A stretch of DNA of 64,000 nucleotides, from the NCBI GenBank assembly GCA_949987565.1, contig OX465107.1:18766607-18830606 (forward strand). The letters run 5' to 3'. The position numbers and the translations under genes are program-made. The stretch's first letter is position 1. Each line of letters starts with the position of its first letter. This document shows positions 24,601 through 36,699 of the stretch, one piece after another. The stretch is from Luidia sarsii (lineage: Eukaryota > Echinodermata > Asteroidea > Paxillosida > Luidiidae). The notes beneath the pieces were generated by a model. It saw only the letters and a program-made list of their open reading frames with translations. It was not told where the DNA came from and ran no database searches.

Positions 24601-24961
24601 AGGCCCAACATTGGGAAGATCGGAAACATCAATGTCCACAGATTTCCTTCTAATTTACACAGTTTGTAGATGGTCATGATAGAATCCTCATGTTGAAATC
24701 ATACCGACTGGGATGCTGTCCTTTTTGAGAAATCTTCATTCAAACATCGGCAAATATAAAGTGTACCATAGTTTATTACTTGCTATTTATAATTAAACTA
24801 TTTTTACACTAAAGAACGTTGTGTGAACCGTGACCATTTTTTTTTAGAATACCATTTGAGCTAAAACCTTCACGTATATCTTTTTTTTTTTTTTAATATT
24901 TAATGGTTTAACACACAAACTGTCGCAATCTTTTTACCTTTACCAATGTTGTAGGTCCTTT
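24601..24961 (+). mobile_element. TTAA-flanked MITE, subfamily B, copy 2
   Basis: It starts AGGCCCAACATTGGGAAGAT and ends CCAATGTTGTAGGTCCTTTAA. TTAA is intact on the right and changed to TTAG on the left. An AT-rich insertion (about 24740-24800) lengthens it compared with copy 1. Confidence 0.85.
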
Positions 24962-26690
24962 AAGTGCAGGTACATGTAATTTACATGTTATTACAGTATA
25001 CATATGTTCTTAGCATTTGATACCAGACTTGTATTGTTCACTGTTCAGTACATGCGTTATAGGAATACTTTTTATCTTCCATCCCATTAAAGATATAAAA
25101 AAAAATCAGACAGTGTGTCATGAATTGACTAGCAGACGTTTGCCGACATTGATCGGAGATCTGATGCCAAATAGACTCAATAGGGAAAAATCAGTAATGT
25201 AATCAGTGTTCACTTGAGAGCCAAATTGCTGTAGAAAGTATGGCCTTGACTGCAGCCAGTAGTAAAGTACATGTACATGTTCATTACTAATGCACTGAGT
25301 TGGGAATGCATCCAACAGCATGGGAGCGCCGGTCGTGCACATGATGGCAAATGAAATGCATGGTACTTATACATGTATCTGTGTGCAGCCTGAGCGCCCA
25401 TACAGCGTATGTGGTGCGCCGCATACATTACCATCAAACCATTCCTGAAATTGTATTCATAATATGCCGTAGTCTATTTAGCCTGGAGGTCTGAATCGTT
25501 GTCAAGCGATATTCTGATCTAATTTTAGATGATGAATTGCATCCCCTCTCTCTTTCTCTCCCCCACCACCCTCCCACCAGCTCATCTCATCAGCAAACCA
25601 GCCTGCCACCATTGAAGATCATCATTCTTTCCAGGAATCCTTCATTTTCGCCCAAGCTGTTGTGCTATTGAACCATGCCTTGCCTCCGTGTTCTGTGGCA
25701 GGCCCAATCCACGTCTCTGCCAGACTTTTCAACGATGGCAGCGCATTCAATTTCAGTCCATTACAAAAACCCAGGCCTCCTTCTCCTGAAGAACCCACAG
25801 TGTAGGCCTTCCTATGCCTAAGGGTTCATCACAGAGAGTACACACGTAATTGAATTGTCATTATATTTCAGCAGCATCCAATGCATTGATTCTCGATCAT
25901 TCCGTAATGGAACTTTTCCTTCCCTTCTGCATACATACCGGTACATGTATGTATTGAACTTTCTATTTCTTGCTGGTTTTATGCAGCTTATAAAGACAGT
26001 ACATTATTGGAGCAGTGTAATAGGCAATTTCTGTACACTTAACATTTACAGTATGTTGTGAACATTTTCACTAGTTTTCATGTTACATGTTGATTTTTTA
26101 CATAATTGTAGAAAATCTACATGTACATCATGTTCAGTTGTACATGTGTACCAGTGCACTCATACATTGTACCGCACTCATATTTGTATCCTTGTGGAGA
26201 CATTGCTTTTGTTCTGTGCACTATACAAGTTACAACCGAATGAGAAACGATGTTTTAAAAATGCTCCCATTTCAGCCACATTCACTTTCCTGGGTAGAAA
26301 TTTGGACCGTACATGTATGTCCCTTATCACTTCAATAAGTGACAGATTCTTACACATCACAAATTCCCAGTTTTTGATTTGTTTCCAAATACCAGTTTCG
26401 TGAAAACCTTAGTGGAGACCTACACCTTTATAATTTCCCTGTGGAGCCCTATTCAACCAATTGGCATGATTGGACTAGGTCTCCACAAGGCACTAGATTC
26501 GCGTCCGTGCATGTACATAGTACAGTACGTGCACTGACCAGTACATTTACATGTGTTTAACATGTACTTTGTACAATATATGCCCTATTTACTTTTTTTT
26601 CAGAATCAGATAAAGCATTGGACACTGTTGGACGAACTGTAGGTTCATGGCTTCAGTGAAACTCGAACGATCCTACCATGTAGGAATATA
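24962..26690. other. Unassigned interval
   Basis: This AT-rich sequence carries scattered GTACAT motifs and a small foldback at 26411-26490 (AGTGGAGACCTA / TAGGTCTCCACA). No gene or known family is recognised. Confidence 0.5.
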
Positions 26691-26694
26691 CAGC

Positions 26695-26790
26695 TGTATA
26701 GTGATTGCACGTAGACTGCGGGGAGGTCAACCTGGAGGCTTGGGTTCAAACCAAGGTTTAGCCAAATGTTCTTTGCTCTTAAATCAATGG
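26695..26790 (+). mobile_element. tRNA-like SINE relic
   Basis: GTAGACTGCGGGGAGGTCAA, then GGCTTGGGTTCAAACCAAGG, contains a B-box-like GGTTCAAACC. The A box is not convincing, so it is only tentatively a SINE head. Confidence 0.35.
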
Positions 26791-26860
26791 AAGTTCAGAT
26801 GCCCACAACAGCACGACTTTCACATCTGATAGACCAGTGCACAAACATTCACATTCATAT

Positions 26861-26987
26861 TGTACATGTAGATGTAGTGATGTAATGTATACATGTACAT
26901 GTACAATGTACATGTACATGTGATGTAATGTATACATGTACATGTACAATGTACATGTACATGTACATCACTACATCTACATGTACA
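26861..26987. repeat. Palindrome with internal tandem repeat
   Basis: The 24-nt arm at 26861-26884 (TGTACATGTAGATGTAGTGA...) is the exact inverse of 26964-26987. Between them a unit of about 44 bp (GATGTAATGTATACATGTAC...) occurs twice. The whole is built from TACATGTA-type words. Confidence 0.85.
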
Positions 26988-28544
26988 GTAATTGTACATT
27001 ACACAGATGCTACGGTATCTATACTTTTATATTATGTATGTGTGCGTGCTATTTTTCAGTTTGTCTTGAAATTCAAGCATAGTCAGCCACCCAGCATGGT
27101 ACTGGAAAACATATTCTCCTCCCCTCCCCTGGGGTTGCTCTGAACAGAAAAGACAGGAAAATATAATTTACGTACGGCATATTTTGTTACCCTCAGCGCG
27201 ACTGTCTGACAGTTAATGAAATGTTAATTAGCTCTCCCGGCTGAGTTGCCATTAGGAAAGCGCACTTTACGCGTAATAATCAAAATCATGTTGGGAAGCG
27301 TCCACTGCCGACGCGCCTCACTTTATGCATCTTCTCAGTCTCAGTATATACCCATCACCCTGCCCACCCTGTACATGTACATGTGTGTGTGTACATGTAT
27401 GTACATTGCATGTGAGTCATTTTGCACCGTGCAGGCACTGTGCGGCACTGCACTGCACGGCACCACACTGCCAAGCACTGCATATATGTAGCACTGCATA
27501 AGGAGCAGTAGAATTATTTATGGAATGAAGCCTATGTGTGGTATGCTGTCCTGTAAGCACTTTACATGTGTCCCGTACATCCGCGCACGAAGTGAATGTT
27601 TTTCGGCGCGCAACACTGCCGTGCTGCAAACCCCATTGCCTGCACGCTACACAGACGGCCCTTGTACATACGGAAGCCGCTCATGTGAATGCAAAATCCA
27701 ATCACACTTGAATACACCTACTCTTAATTTGCCTGTGTCATGTGCAGAACATGCACACGCGAGTTACAGGTCCACGCTCACATAATGTACATCATGGCAC
27801 TAATTTTCAAAGGGGAAATGTTAGGGGGGGGGGACTAGGTAGGGGGATAGAATCAATAGTCGGCGTTTGAAGAGATCAACTTCAGCTTTTTTTGTTTTAT
27901 TTTACACTGGTGGATTTACATGTAAGCCTCATTTTGGGCAGTTGTTTAATGCCTGTTGGTTTTATAATTGAAAAAAAAAAAATTGGAATTAGCATTTCCG
28001 GCTGTGCATTGCTTGTTTTGGATCTGAACTGTGTGTACGTTGTACAAGCATGGTACAAGTATGTGTACAGTGTACCAGTACTTACAGAAGAAATTATGTA
28101 GAGAGTACAGACCTTTTCTGTTTATAAATATGCGTGACTAGCAGTCTGAGGAATGCTATGAAAAATGAAATATGCCTAATGCCTTTAAGAATGATCTAGA
28201 CGTTTATTGTACATTGTACATGCACAGAAGTCTGCTAAGAAGTCACTCCTGCCAAGTTGCATTGCGCACTGAGCATGTGCAGATCGGCGTCCATGCAGCG
28301 GGTATGCAGTGCCCCCAATGTGCAGCATGATGGCTGCATTGGGCCATGTTTTAGTAGTCATCAGTTGTCACATGTTTTTTTCACCGTGACATGGGGAGTG
28401 GCAGAGAGGCCGCTGCAGGGCTGTTATAAGCCAGACGGCGTGCACTTGGCCAAGCCATTTTGTCATCTCCCCATCACTCCATACAGCACCTAACATCTTG
28501 TTAACAACACCAATAATTCAACCAAAGTCATAAAATATAAAAAA
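26988..28544. other. Unassigned interval
   Basis: A run of GCACTGC words occupies 27420-27510 and CpG density is slightly raised at 27560-27660. A G run is at 27823-27832. No gene is supported. Confidence 0.5.
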
Positions 28545-28845
28545 AATAGGAGGGCCTGATATTTCAATCCTCCTGACCTTTTCTCAACTTGGCAGAATGC
28601 CTTTATTAGAAAGGTCCCGCATGTGCCTTTTTATATTTGCATTTTGGTAATTTTAGTCAGTAAGCAGTTTGCAACATTTGTGCATATTACATAATTATGA
28701 ATATAACACTGCCTTTTGAGAGTGTTAATACAGCACTCTGCCTTTGAGAAAGGTCCTGCTAGGATCGAAACATCGGGCCCACTAAATTTTGAGATTTCTA
28801 TTTTGGTAATTTTAGTCAGTAAGCAGTTTGCACCATTTTTGAATA
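28545..28845. mobile_element. Foldback family K, near-complete copy
   Basis: GGAGGGCCTGATATTTCAATCC is followed by a degraded core, then TTTTGGTAATTTTAGTCAGT and AAGCAGTTTGCAAC. A second half repeats CTGCCTTTGAGAAAGGTCCT, GCTAGGATCGAAAC and the same TTTTAGTCAGTAAGCAGTTTGCA end. The two halves suggest tandem or nested insertion. Confidence 0.8.
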
Positions 28846-29074
28846 TATCACTTTAAGTCATAATTATAAATGCATTGAATGCATCTTCGTACTTGTACAT
28901 GAATTCAAAGGTCTTTGCTAGATATGATATTCAAGTCATTTTACATACTGTGTTCATGTACAATGTACAATGTATGCTTGCACAATATCAGTCAGAGGGG
29001 TGGGGACATGTATTTATACATGGTGCTCAATTGATGTTCGTCTAGATCAGTATCATCATGATCATCATTGATTG

Positions 29075-29075
<1 letters not shown>

Positions 29076-29106
<31 letters not shown>
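29076..29106. repeat. (ATC)n microsatellite
   Basis: About ten tandem CAT/ATC triplets. Confidence 0.95.
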
Positions 29107-29107
<1 letters not shown>

Positions 29108-29779
29108 CACTTAATTTGTGAGCTTGTGGTAGACTGGCACTGGTAGATAGTGTTACACATTATGAATGAGGCTCACAGGGACAACTCGGTGCATATAATC
29201 AGCATTTCTGGTATCAGTTTGTAATTCCCTTCTATCCTGCATGTTTTCATGTAATTGTACATGCATTGTATACTTGTGTGCTCTTTTAATGTACATGTAT
29301 ACAAGGTTTTGATGTTTTCACATGAAGTATGTACATGTAGCTACAGTAGGCCTGTTCTTATCTTACATGTACATGTTCCATACTTATCATCACACTATTT
29401 TCTTGCCCAAGCATAACTGTACAATGTACATGTACTTGTACATGTAAGCTACATAATTCTTACATGTACTTACTGTTACTGTATCATCATAACACTATAT
29501 TGTCTTGCTCAACTGGAGGAACAGGCTTTTGAGTCACAGTGTTTTTCACTTTTGTTCCTCCTGGCCATCTTAGATTGGATTGCCCTTACTCTGCTTGTCC
29601 TTGGATTGTCCTTACTCCGTTTTCTCCTTCCATCTTAGTGATCTTACCCTCCTGCCCAATCTCTTCCCCTTCATCCCCAGTCCTTGCCCCATCTCTTCCC
29701 CTTCTCATCCTGACCTATCACATCTCTGATACATGTGCATAATTTTCTCCTTGTTTGGTATTTATTCATCAATTTATTT

Positions 29780-29886
29780 CCCATCTTTAATTTCCATGAT
29801 ATAGACTGTACGACCTTTCTCACCCTGAATGTACTTCTTGTTTGTTTTCCTTGGCCGAATAAATAATAATAATAATAATAATAACT
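29780..29886 (+). mobile_element. Probable non-LTR retrotransposon 3' tail
   Basis: CTTGGCCGAATAAATAATAA ends in an (ATA)n run. Many L2/CR1-type LINEs and dependent SINEs end in short 3' microsatellite tails of this form. No reverse-transcriptase sequence is attached, so the call rests on the tail alone. Confidence 0.4.
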
Positions 29887-29889
29887 ATG

Positions 29890-30175
29890 TCAAGTACATG
29901 TACATGACACCTATACACACTGTACATGTACAGTACACGTACCAATGTACAGTACATTTACATGTACATGTACATAAACTGATAGAGTACTGTAGATTGT
30001 AATGCATCAGACATTATGCTATCTGTACATGTACATGTACATGCGTGTATAAAGATAATTAATGTAAATCAATAAATAATCGTACATAATAGACTATAAA
30101 AAGATTTCCTCAGAGTGTGAAGAGACATGTACACGTACATGTACGTGTGCAGATGGATACATGTACTGCATGTTT
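29890..30175. repeat. GTACAT/TACATGTA array
   Basis: GTACATGTAC-type words recur at 29894-29972, 30025-30046 and 30123-30168, separated by AT-rich sequence. Confidence 0.85.
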
Positions 30176-30529
30176 TTAGGGGTATTCTTGTCAAAAACAC
30201 GTAGGAAGTGACAATTTAACAACTGAGTGACGATGGAATTAAACAATCATCCCTATTTATCTATTTAATTGATTGCGTATTCATTGGAATCTATTTATGT
30301 ACATTATCCATCTATCCAACTATGTTCATTAGATTTATTTTTCCCGCGTTTATTTTTTTTATTCGGGCATTCGTTTATTCTCCCTGTCAAAAACACCACA
30401 AAAAGCTACATCATCGGGGTGCTTTGCAGAAGGGCAAAAGCAGGTCACTTACAACTTAGGTCATTGTCCATTTTGTACACACCTCAATCCAATTGTTCCC
30501 AGCAGAAGGGCATAAAGTGATGCACATTT

Positions 30530-30900
30530 AAAGCCCTTACACAACATTGGTAAGATCGAAAAGCAGAAATGTTCACAGATTTACATGAAACTTGGTATAC
30601 AGTTTGAAGATGGTTATAGTAGAAACCTCTCACTGAAATATTTCTGCCTAAAATGTATTTTGGGAGAAATGAGTAAAAGAAATAGTATACGTCACACCGA
30701 GATCTAAACTATTTTTCAGAACAGTACGGTGCTGAATGCTACATTTTGGCGAAACAAATGTAGCGGTTTACACGATTTTCTTGAGACTCTGTTGGCAGGT
30801 TGAACTGAAATTTTCACAGGTGTGCTATTTCATGCATATGTTGGATCAGACAACGTATGGATGCTATTCTTTGACCTGGACCAATGTTGTGTAGGGGCTT
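30530..30900 (+). mobile_element. TTAA-flanked MITE, subfamily A, copy 2
   Basis: It begins (TTA)AAGCCCTTACACAACATTGG and ends CCAATGTTGTGTAGGGGCTT. TTAA is intact on the left and lost on the right. The body aligns with 4794-5167 along its whole length. Confidence 0.9.
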
Positions 30901-32460
30901 GTCTGGATGCACGTATGCCCTTTTACTGTGTTGCCAACGACATGTACGTGTAGAGTTACATGTCTAACAAATGCGTCGAAAACAAAAGTATACCAGAAAA
31001 ATTGAAACAATACAGGCCGGGGAAGCCTGACATTTGCATTGCACACAGCAGAGGCAGCGGCGCGAAGTGGATGAAGTGATGATAATTGTGGCTGATGCAT
31101 CCCCGCGTTTACAAGCACGTTGGCGGCCCCGCCTGATTTGTGCAATAGCATTGATGCCGACAATTTCATTTTAATTGGATGTTCTCGCCGCTGTGTTAAA
31201 GTCAGGTCACTGAACAAGGCCAGCCTTTCGCACATTGCCGCTTCGGGGGGGGGGGGGTGGGTGGGTTGGGAGGGGGCAAGACCTGGCTGACATACTTGGG
31301 CTCGGGCTTGCTCGCATTATCGGTTGAATTTGTTTATTTCCCCCGTGTTTTCTCGCCTTGTGTCCTCAGCATTTGCGCACATGCGGAAGTCTGCTAATGG
31401 GTTCTACCGGTTCTAGAGATGTATATGTATACATGTGCACAAAGTGGGCAGATTAATGCAGACTGTTCGTGGAAATGTACAGAAATGTAAATTGTATTAT
31501 AATCTTTTTGATGTTTTGATGTTCAGCTTGCACATACTGTATATAAATGTGTGTATTACATAAAAGACACCCCCCTCAAAAAAAATAAAAATACACCCCG
31601 ATACAAGCATCACTTCAATTCATGTCCTTAACGTCATAAACCACCGTATTTACAAGGAGACTTAAATGCTTCCCGTGAAAAGTCAGACAACAATATTGTA
31701 AAAAAGTTTCTTAGCTCTGTTTTTAAAATGCATCTTTTCTGCTGCCTACCGGTAATTGGATGCGCCAATTTGTAAAACTGCCAGCAAAATGCATACATGT
31801 GTGCTTTGCCTTTGGAAAATGTTATCTGAATAATGATTTTGGGGAAAAAATAGCATTCCTTTTACACTCAAGCCTTAAATGCTTACTGGACTTTCAAAAT
31901 ACCGTAAATTGTGCTAGAGTTTAGAAGTGCCAGGGTCACAAAGACACACTCCATTTACTGACAAATTCGTGAATAAAAGAAATTCTTGTATGGGTGAACG
32001 CACCTTAATTTAGGAAAGATAAGTAGACATTTCAGAGTCCCACTTATGCATACTGTACAGTCTCAGTGCAAGCTACCGTGTATATCTACCCTATTGTGCC
32101 CATTGCGAGGGCATGCGATTTTAGCGTACAGCGCTTGCACGTGACTTCATACGTGTGACTCACTAAACTGTGGGGAAGGAAGGGGGGAGGGAGGGAGGGG
32201 GCGAGAAAAGGGGATTCTAAAGGCACGGTGGGTCCGTCTAAATTTGTCTGTAATGTGCAAATTCTTCCCTCTGCCCCGCTGTTTCCGTACATGGACTTGG
32301 GCCTCGCAATGTGACCAGGGACATGCCAAGTTTCAAGCCCTGAAAGTGCACAGTTTCTTAATGTCAGTGATTATAAACGGCCAATCACTCACTTGACCTA
32401 TTTCCGGCCTCTCGCACAAACTTGGCCGGCGCGGAATGCACGTTCCCGGACAATGCTTGC
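30901..32460. other. Unassigned interval
   Basis: It contains a G run at 31235-31265 and a GGGAGG stretch at 32170-32203. No gene or known repeat family is recognised. Confidence 0.5.
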
Positions 32461-32463
32461 ATT

Positions 32464-32464
<1 letters not shown>

Positions 32465-32504
<40 letters not shown>
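32465..32504. repeat. G40 homopolymer
   Basis: Forty uninterrupted G residues on the + strand. It has strong G-quadruplex potential, and its length is also a likely sequencing or assembly weak point. Confidence 0.9.
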
Positions 32505-33815
32505 CTGATCTATATATACAATTTTGTACGTGTAGATGGTGAGTGTGCATGGGTGCTGTTAACAATGGCTGCTGGTTTGGGTGAAGTCAAACGGGTGACA
32601 TTGATTCTGGATAGGATTTGGTCGGCTGGATGGTTTCTGAATTCTACACAAATTTGCCCCCCCCCCCAAACCCAACCCCTCCCAAACAATAACATGTTTT
32701 CAATTTTGTTTAAGGGGTTTCTTACTGTACTGGTATGAAAAACAAACAGTTCACACAAGCTTTGTCTTTGTCAGAGAGTTGGTGTGTGCCGTGTATATTG
32801 TAAGTTTTGATCCCAGCAGGACCTTTCTCAAAGGAACAAAAAATGCAATAAATTGTGGCATATACATGTATACATATACAACAGGCCCATCCTTCACCCG
32901 ATTACGGTACACACATGTAGGACGATATGACCTAATGGCCAAACGTGACGCAGCAAATGTTTGCGACAGAGGTTTGGCACACTGCAGTACTTACTGTACA
33001 GATTCCTTACTGTACTTGTCATGTGCGTTATTTAAAGGTTGACAAGAGCTGACATACATGCATGGCATCAACTAAAAATAGAGATAGAAATGAAACCCAT
33101 CCACAGGGCAGGGTTCTCAGAATTTGCTTCCTGAAAGTGCACCTTAATTGTCTACCTTGTACCGGGCAGCAAGAACGAGGGGGCAAAAAATACCCTAGAA
33201 GTTTCCTCGGGGAAAGCAAAGACCAACGGTAAAAATCGTCGGGCAAGGGGCTATACTTGTACCTGTGGTCTGTAGCTGAGATTTCGTTTTGTCAAGCCGC
33301 AGGGCTCAATTCAGCAGACCGGAGACCCACTAATTTCTTTCCATATTTCCCCCCTCCTCCTCCTCCTCCTCCTCCTCCTCCTCCTCCCCTCTAGCACTAT
33401 TATCGGTGGGTTGGAAAATCCAGTTTTTGAAGAACTGACTCTGGCTGGTGGCCCCCTGTATTGAGGCAGAGTTCCTCCCCCCCTACCCATTTAGTGTTTA
33501 GATAAACACAAACCCTAACCTGGCGCTTTGATGTTGGGCGACAGTGGGTGCTTTCACAGTCCCTTGGTCCTGTCCCACAATCACCTGTTGGGCTTTTGGG
33601 CACATGCATGGCTCTCTGGCTTTTGAATGCTCTCGCAATAATGCCTGCCCAGTTGGGTCAAAGAGAAGAATGAAATAGAACTCGATTGCCGGAGGCCCGC
33701 TGTAATCTGGTTCAGATTTGTATATATTCGCGAAAAACTGGGAGGCCTTGATGTGTGATTTTATGTCTTTGACTTAACACTGGGAGAGCAAATTTCGTGT
33801 GGAGAAGACTTTTTA
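32505..33815. other. Unassigned interval with small repeats
   Basis: It holds a family K core fragment at 32805-32842 (TTTTGATCCCAGCAGGACCT), a C run at 32658-32667 and a (TCC)n microsatellite at 33353-33388. No exon is supported. Confidence 0.5.
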
Positions 33816-33821
33816 CACGAC

Positions 33822-34310
33822 ACAGAATCTTGAATCTTGAATCTTGAATCTTGAATCTTGAATCTTGAATCTTGAATCTTGAATCTTGAATCTTGAATCT
33901 TGAATCTTGTATCTTGAATAATAAAGTATTACTTGAATCTTGAATCTTGAATCTTAAATCTTGAATCTTGAATCTTGAATCTTGAATCTTGTATCTTGAA
34001 TCTTGAATCTTGAATCTTGAATCTTGAATCTTGAATCTTGAATCTTGAATCTTGAATCTTGAATCTTGAATCTTGAATCTTGAATCTTGAATCTTGAATC
34101 TTGAATCTTGAATCTTGAATCTTGAATCTTGAATCTCGAATCTTGAATCTTGTATCTTGAATCTTGTATCTTGAATAATAAAGTATTACTTGAATCTTGA
34201 ATCTTGAATCTTGAATCTTGAATCTTGAATCATAAAGTATAACTTGAATCTTGAATCTTGAATCTTGAATCTTGAATTTTTGAATCTTGAATCTTGAATT
34301 TTTGATCCTA
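33822..34310. repeat. TTGAATC heptamer array
   Basis: About 490 bp of the 7-bp unit TTGAATC, interrupted three times by AATAATAAAGTATTACT-like segments (about 33917, 34173 and 34229). It lies 650 bp upstream of the CACNB exon. The interrupting AATAAAG words recall LINE 3' ends, so the array may have grown from a retroelement tail. Confidence 0.95.
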
Positions 34311-34955
34311 GTAGATCCAATGTATACATGTCGTTATATTTTCTAAAACATGGTTAAATAATTGCTGAGAGGAATAACCGGCAATTATACCTCTTTAGTA
34401 TAAGGTATACATAAATTACAGTATACAGCAATATGGTACTAACTCTGTACAAGGAAAGTACATGAACTTTTTTTTCAGTAGGAGCTGCTAAATCGCCGTG
34501 AGATTGCCTTTCATCCAATGGGGAAGAATTATAATTTTTATTTATTTTGCTCCAGATGCATTTTGCCGAAACTCCGCTAAGGTTCCAGCTTTGGCTTTGT
34601 CTCCACTATCCAGAGGCTAGTCAAAGTCAAGGCTTTGGTTCTTTGTTGATCGTGGAGCATGGAAGTCTTACCTTTCCAAAATGGGGGGGGGGGGAGGGTA
34701 ATAAGAAAGCCTGAGCCTAAGCCTAAGCCGGGGTTCGGAAAGGCCCCAGGCGTTTGCTGCTCTAGCCACATCCAATATGGATTCACTTGGTACAAACTTT
34801 GCCATTCCTATTACTGCGCATAGTAGTGTGTACACGACGTGCACAGTCTGCATGCACACACATGAGAGCAACTCAGACAAGGTTTGAAGTCCGTGGATGT
34901 TAACCACATTAATCTGTATCGTTTGGCACTTTTTGTCTGTTTTCCCACAATGCAG

Positions 34956-35045
34956 AGTGTCGGGAAAGGCGCGAGACGGAAGGGCAAGTTCAAGCGGTCA
35001 GACGGCAGCTTCTCTGACACAAGCTCAAACAGTCTCCTAAGACAG
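34956..35045 (+). CDS. CACNB: Voltage-gated calcium channel beta subunit, N-terminal internal exon (exon 2-like)
   Basis: The exon encodes 30 residues that include ARRKGKFKRSDGS, then DTSSNSLLRQ. Calcium-channel beta subunits are cytoplasmic MAGUK-like proteins (SH3 plus guanylate-kinase fold) that bind the alpha-1 pore subunit and control its trafficking and gating. The segment matches the N-terminal region just before the GSADSYTSRPSDSD block; vertebrate beta-1 has a very similar KRKGRFKRSDGS...SNSFVRQ stretch. A pyrimidine-rich tract (34929-34946) leads to the acceptor CACAATGCAG ending at 34955. The exon ends CAG|GTAAGT at 35045/35046. Both boundaries are phase 0. The ATG at 34950 overlaps the acceptor and is probably not the start, though an alternative first exon cannot be excluded. 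No SH3 or GK domain lies in the window, so this is a fragment of a larger gene. The homology is recalled from the family; no search was run. Confidence 0.88.
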
Positions 35046-35099
35046 GTAAGTCGGGCGGCTGGGCTGGCAGGGGTTGTGAGTTGATTTCAGTGCAGCATT

Positions 35100-36600
35100 T
35101 TAGCGGTGGCTGAGTGGCCGGCGAAATTATCTCGGGCCAGTTGGAGGCCATCCGCAGCTGGCCCGACCGGCCAGTTGGAAGCAAAATCCCAGATGCAGTC
35201 GCCATGCCACTTCCTGTGGCACAGCGATCTTCTTCGTTTGACCTACGAGTGAAACACTGAGGACTGAAGGAGTGAAAGCCGAGAAGAACTTCTGCAAGCC
35301 GTAGACAAACTCTATTTGTCCGAGTCTGACCCCAGTTCATAGAGTGTGCACGATTGGGAAGTTTGTACTGACTAGAATTTTAATGCAACCCAATGTGAAA
35401 TGAAGGCCGGTTGAAAAATGTGAGCTTGCCATTATTTGCCCTGGTGGGCTTATGCAGGGTCCATCTCCTTTCTTTCTCTCCGAGTCCCAATTTAGCGTTG
35501 ATAACCACTTTGTGTGCCAACAGACAGCTATGGCAATCTGCTGCCTTTGCTCATGTAATGAGCAAAGCTTACAGTATATCAGTGGCCCGGGGACCAGTGG
35601 CCACTAGAAAAATGGCGCTAGGTAACCTGGAACGGAGTTTTCAGTGTACATGCACATGCACATTACCAGTTTACTTCTATTTCTACAAGTTGGGAGCAAA
35701 CTGCGGTATGATGAAGACTGTAGTCTGGCCATCTACATGTACCGTACCAGGAGCTGTCCTGCCGAACCTGAATCCTGACACAGTGGTGTGAATAAATCAC
35801 TGGTTGAATACCACGACATTTGGACTGCTTTTTTTGTTTTGTGTACTGTACATCTGACACAACTCAGTTTTCCTTGCTCAATTGGAATCGAGTAAAAGCG
35901 CAATAATGACATTCATCATCTAAGTGACGTCAATGAAAGTTTAGCCATGAAAGAGTGGATTTCCTCCGTGCCGTGTCCCTTTCATTTTGACTGAATTCAG
36001 GCGTCGTTAGTCGTTACAATCGGGATGAGGCAAAGGCCATTGGGGTCATTCGTTCTGACCTATTTTAGGATTTAGGATTGTGCTGTGTCAGGCCATAGTC
36101 AGTCGGCGCCCTCTGGAGTCCGAATCTGGCAAGCTTTTTAGGGAATGCCTTCAGTGAGTCACCGATCTGACCCAGTGGGTTGCTTGATCCAAGGAGGATG
36201 CCACTGTTGGACAGAGCCAAAATCTTCCCGGTGACCAGTGGTGGGGGAAGGGGGACCATCTTGCTCCTACCTCCTAAAGAAATAAAAAGGTTAACTTATA
36301 TCCGCCTTAGGACTGGTCATAGCACATATACAGGGGTACAGTGTTCCTGCCTAAGCCCCTATTACACTAAAACAAAATCACTGTGCATTACAAGAAAAAA
36401 ATGTCAATGATAGCTTTTCCCAAAAATATAATTCAAACAAATTAGTGCAAAGAGTATTGGTTTTTTGATTTACTTTATTATGATACAAGAAAATCTAAAA
36501 TATGAATAAACCATATCAACAGAATAGTGAATGGGATAACACCATCATTTTCACAAATCTCATAATAGAATTTCATGTAGTTCGGCGTTTTTTAAGCTTT
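35100..36600. other. Unassigned start of intron 2
   Basis: The first 250 bp are relatively GC-rich (GGCCAGTTGG and CTGGCCCGACCGGCCAG form a small hairpin at about 35136-35176). A CTCF-like CGGCGCCCTCTGGAGTCC is at 36104-36121. No further exon is recognised. Confidence 0.5.
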
Positions 36601-36699
36601 TCTGCATCCTACGTGAAATCCCGTAACTCGGCAGATGTGGGTTAAGGAAGAATGCGAGGTTGCCAAATCCCAGGCAGGAGAATGGATGTGTACAGGATT

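Larger units (their letters stand above)
7553..34955 (+). other. CACNB: Putative CACNB intron 1 (27.4 kb)
   Basis: This interval runs from the candidate donor at 7553 to the acceptor AG at 34954-34955. It holds only repeats and unassigned AT-rich sequence; the recognisable elements are listed separately. I found no other phase-0 ATG exon with a strong donor that was clearly better than 7514-7552. The interval is an intron only if that first exon is right; otherwise part of it is upstream flank. Confidence 0.45.

Noticed and set aside
33822..34310. Regular repeats resembling a CRISPR-like array
   Set aside because: Tandem 7-mers without unique spacers in a eukaryotic intron; a plain microsatellite/minisatellite.
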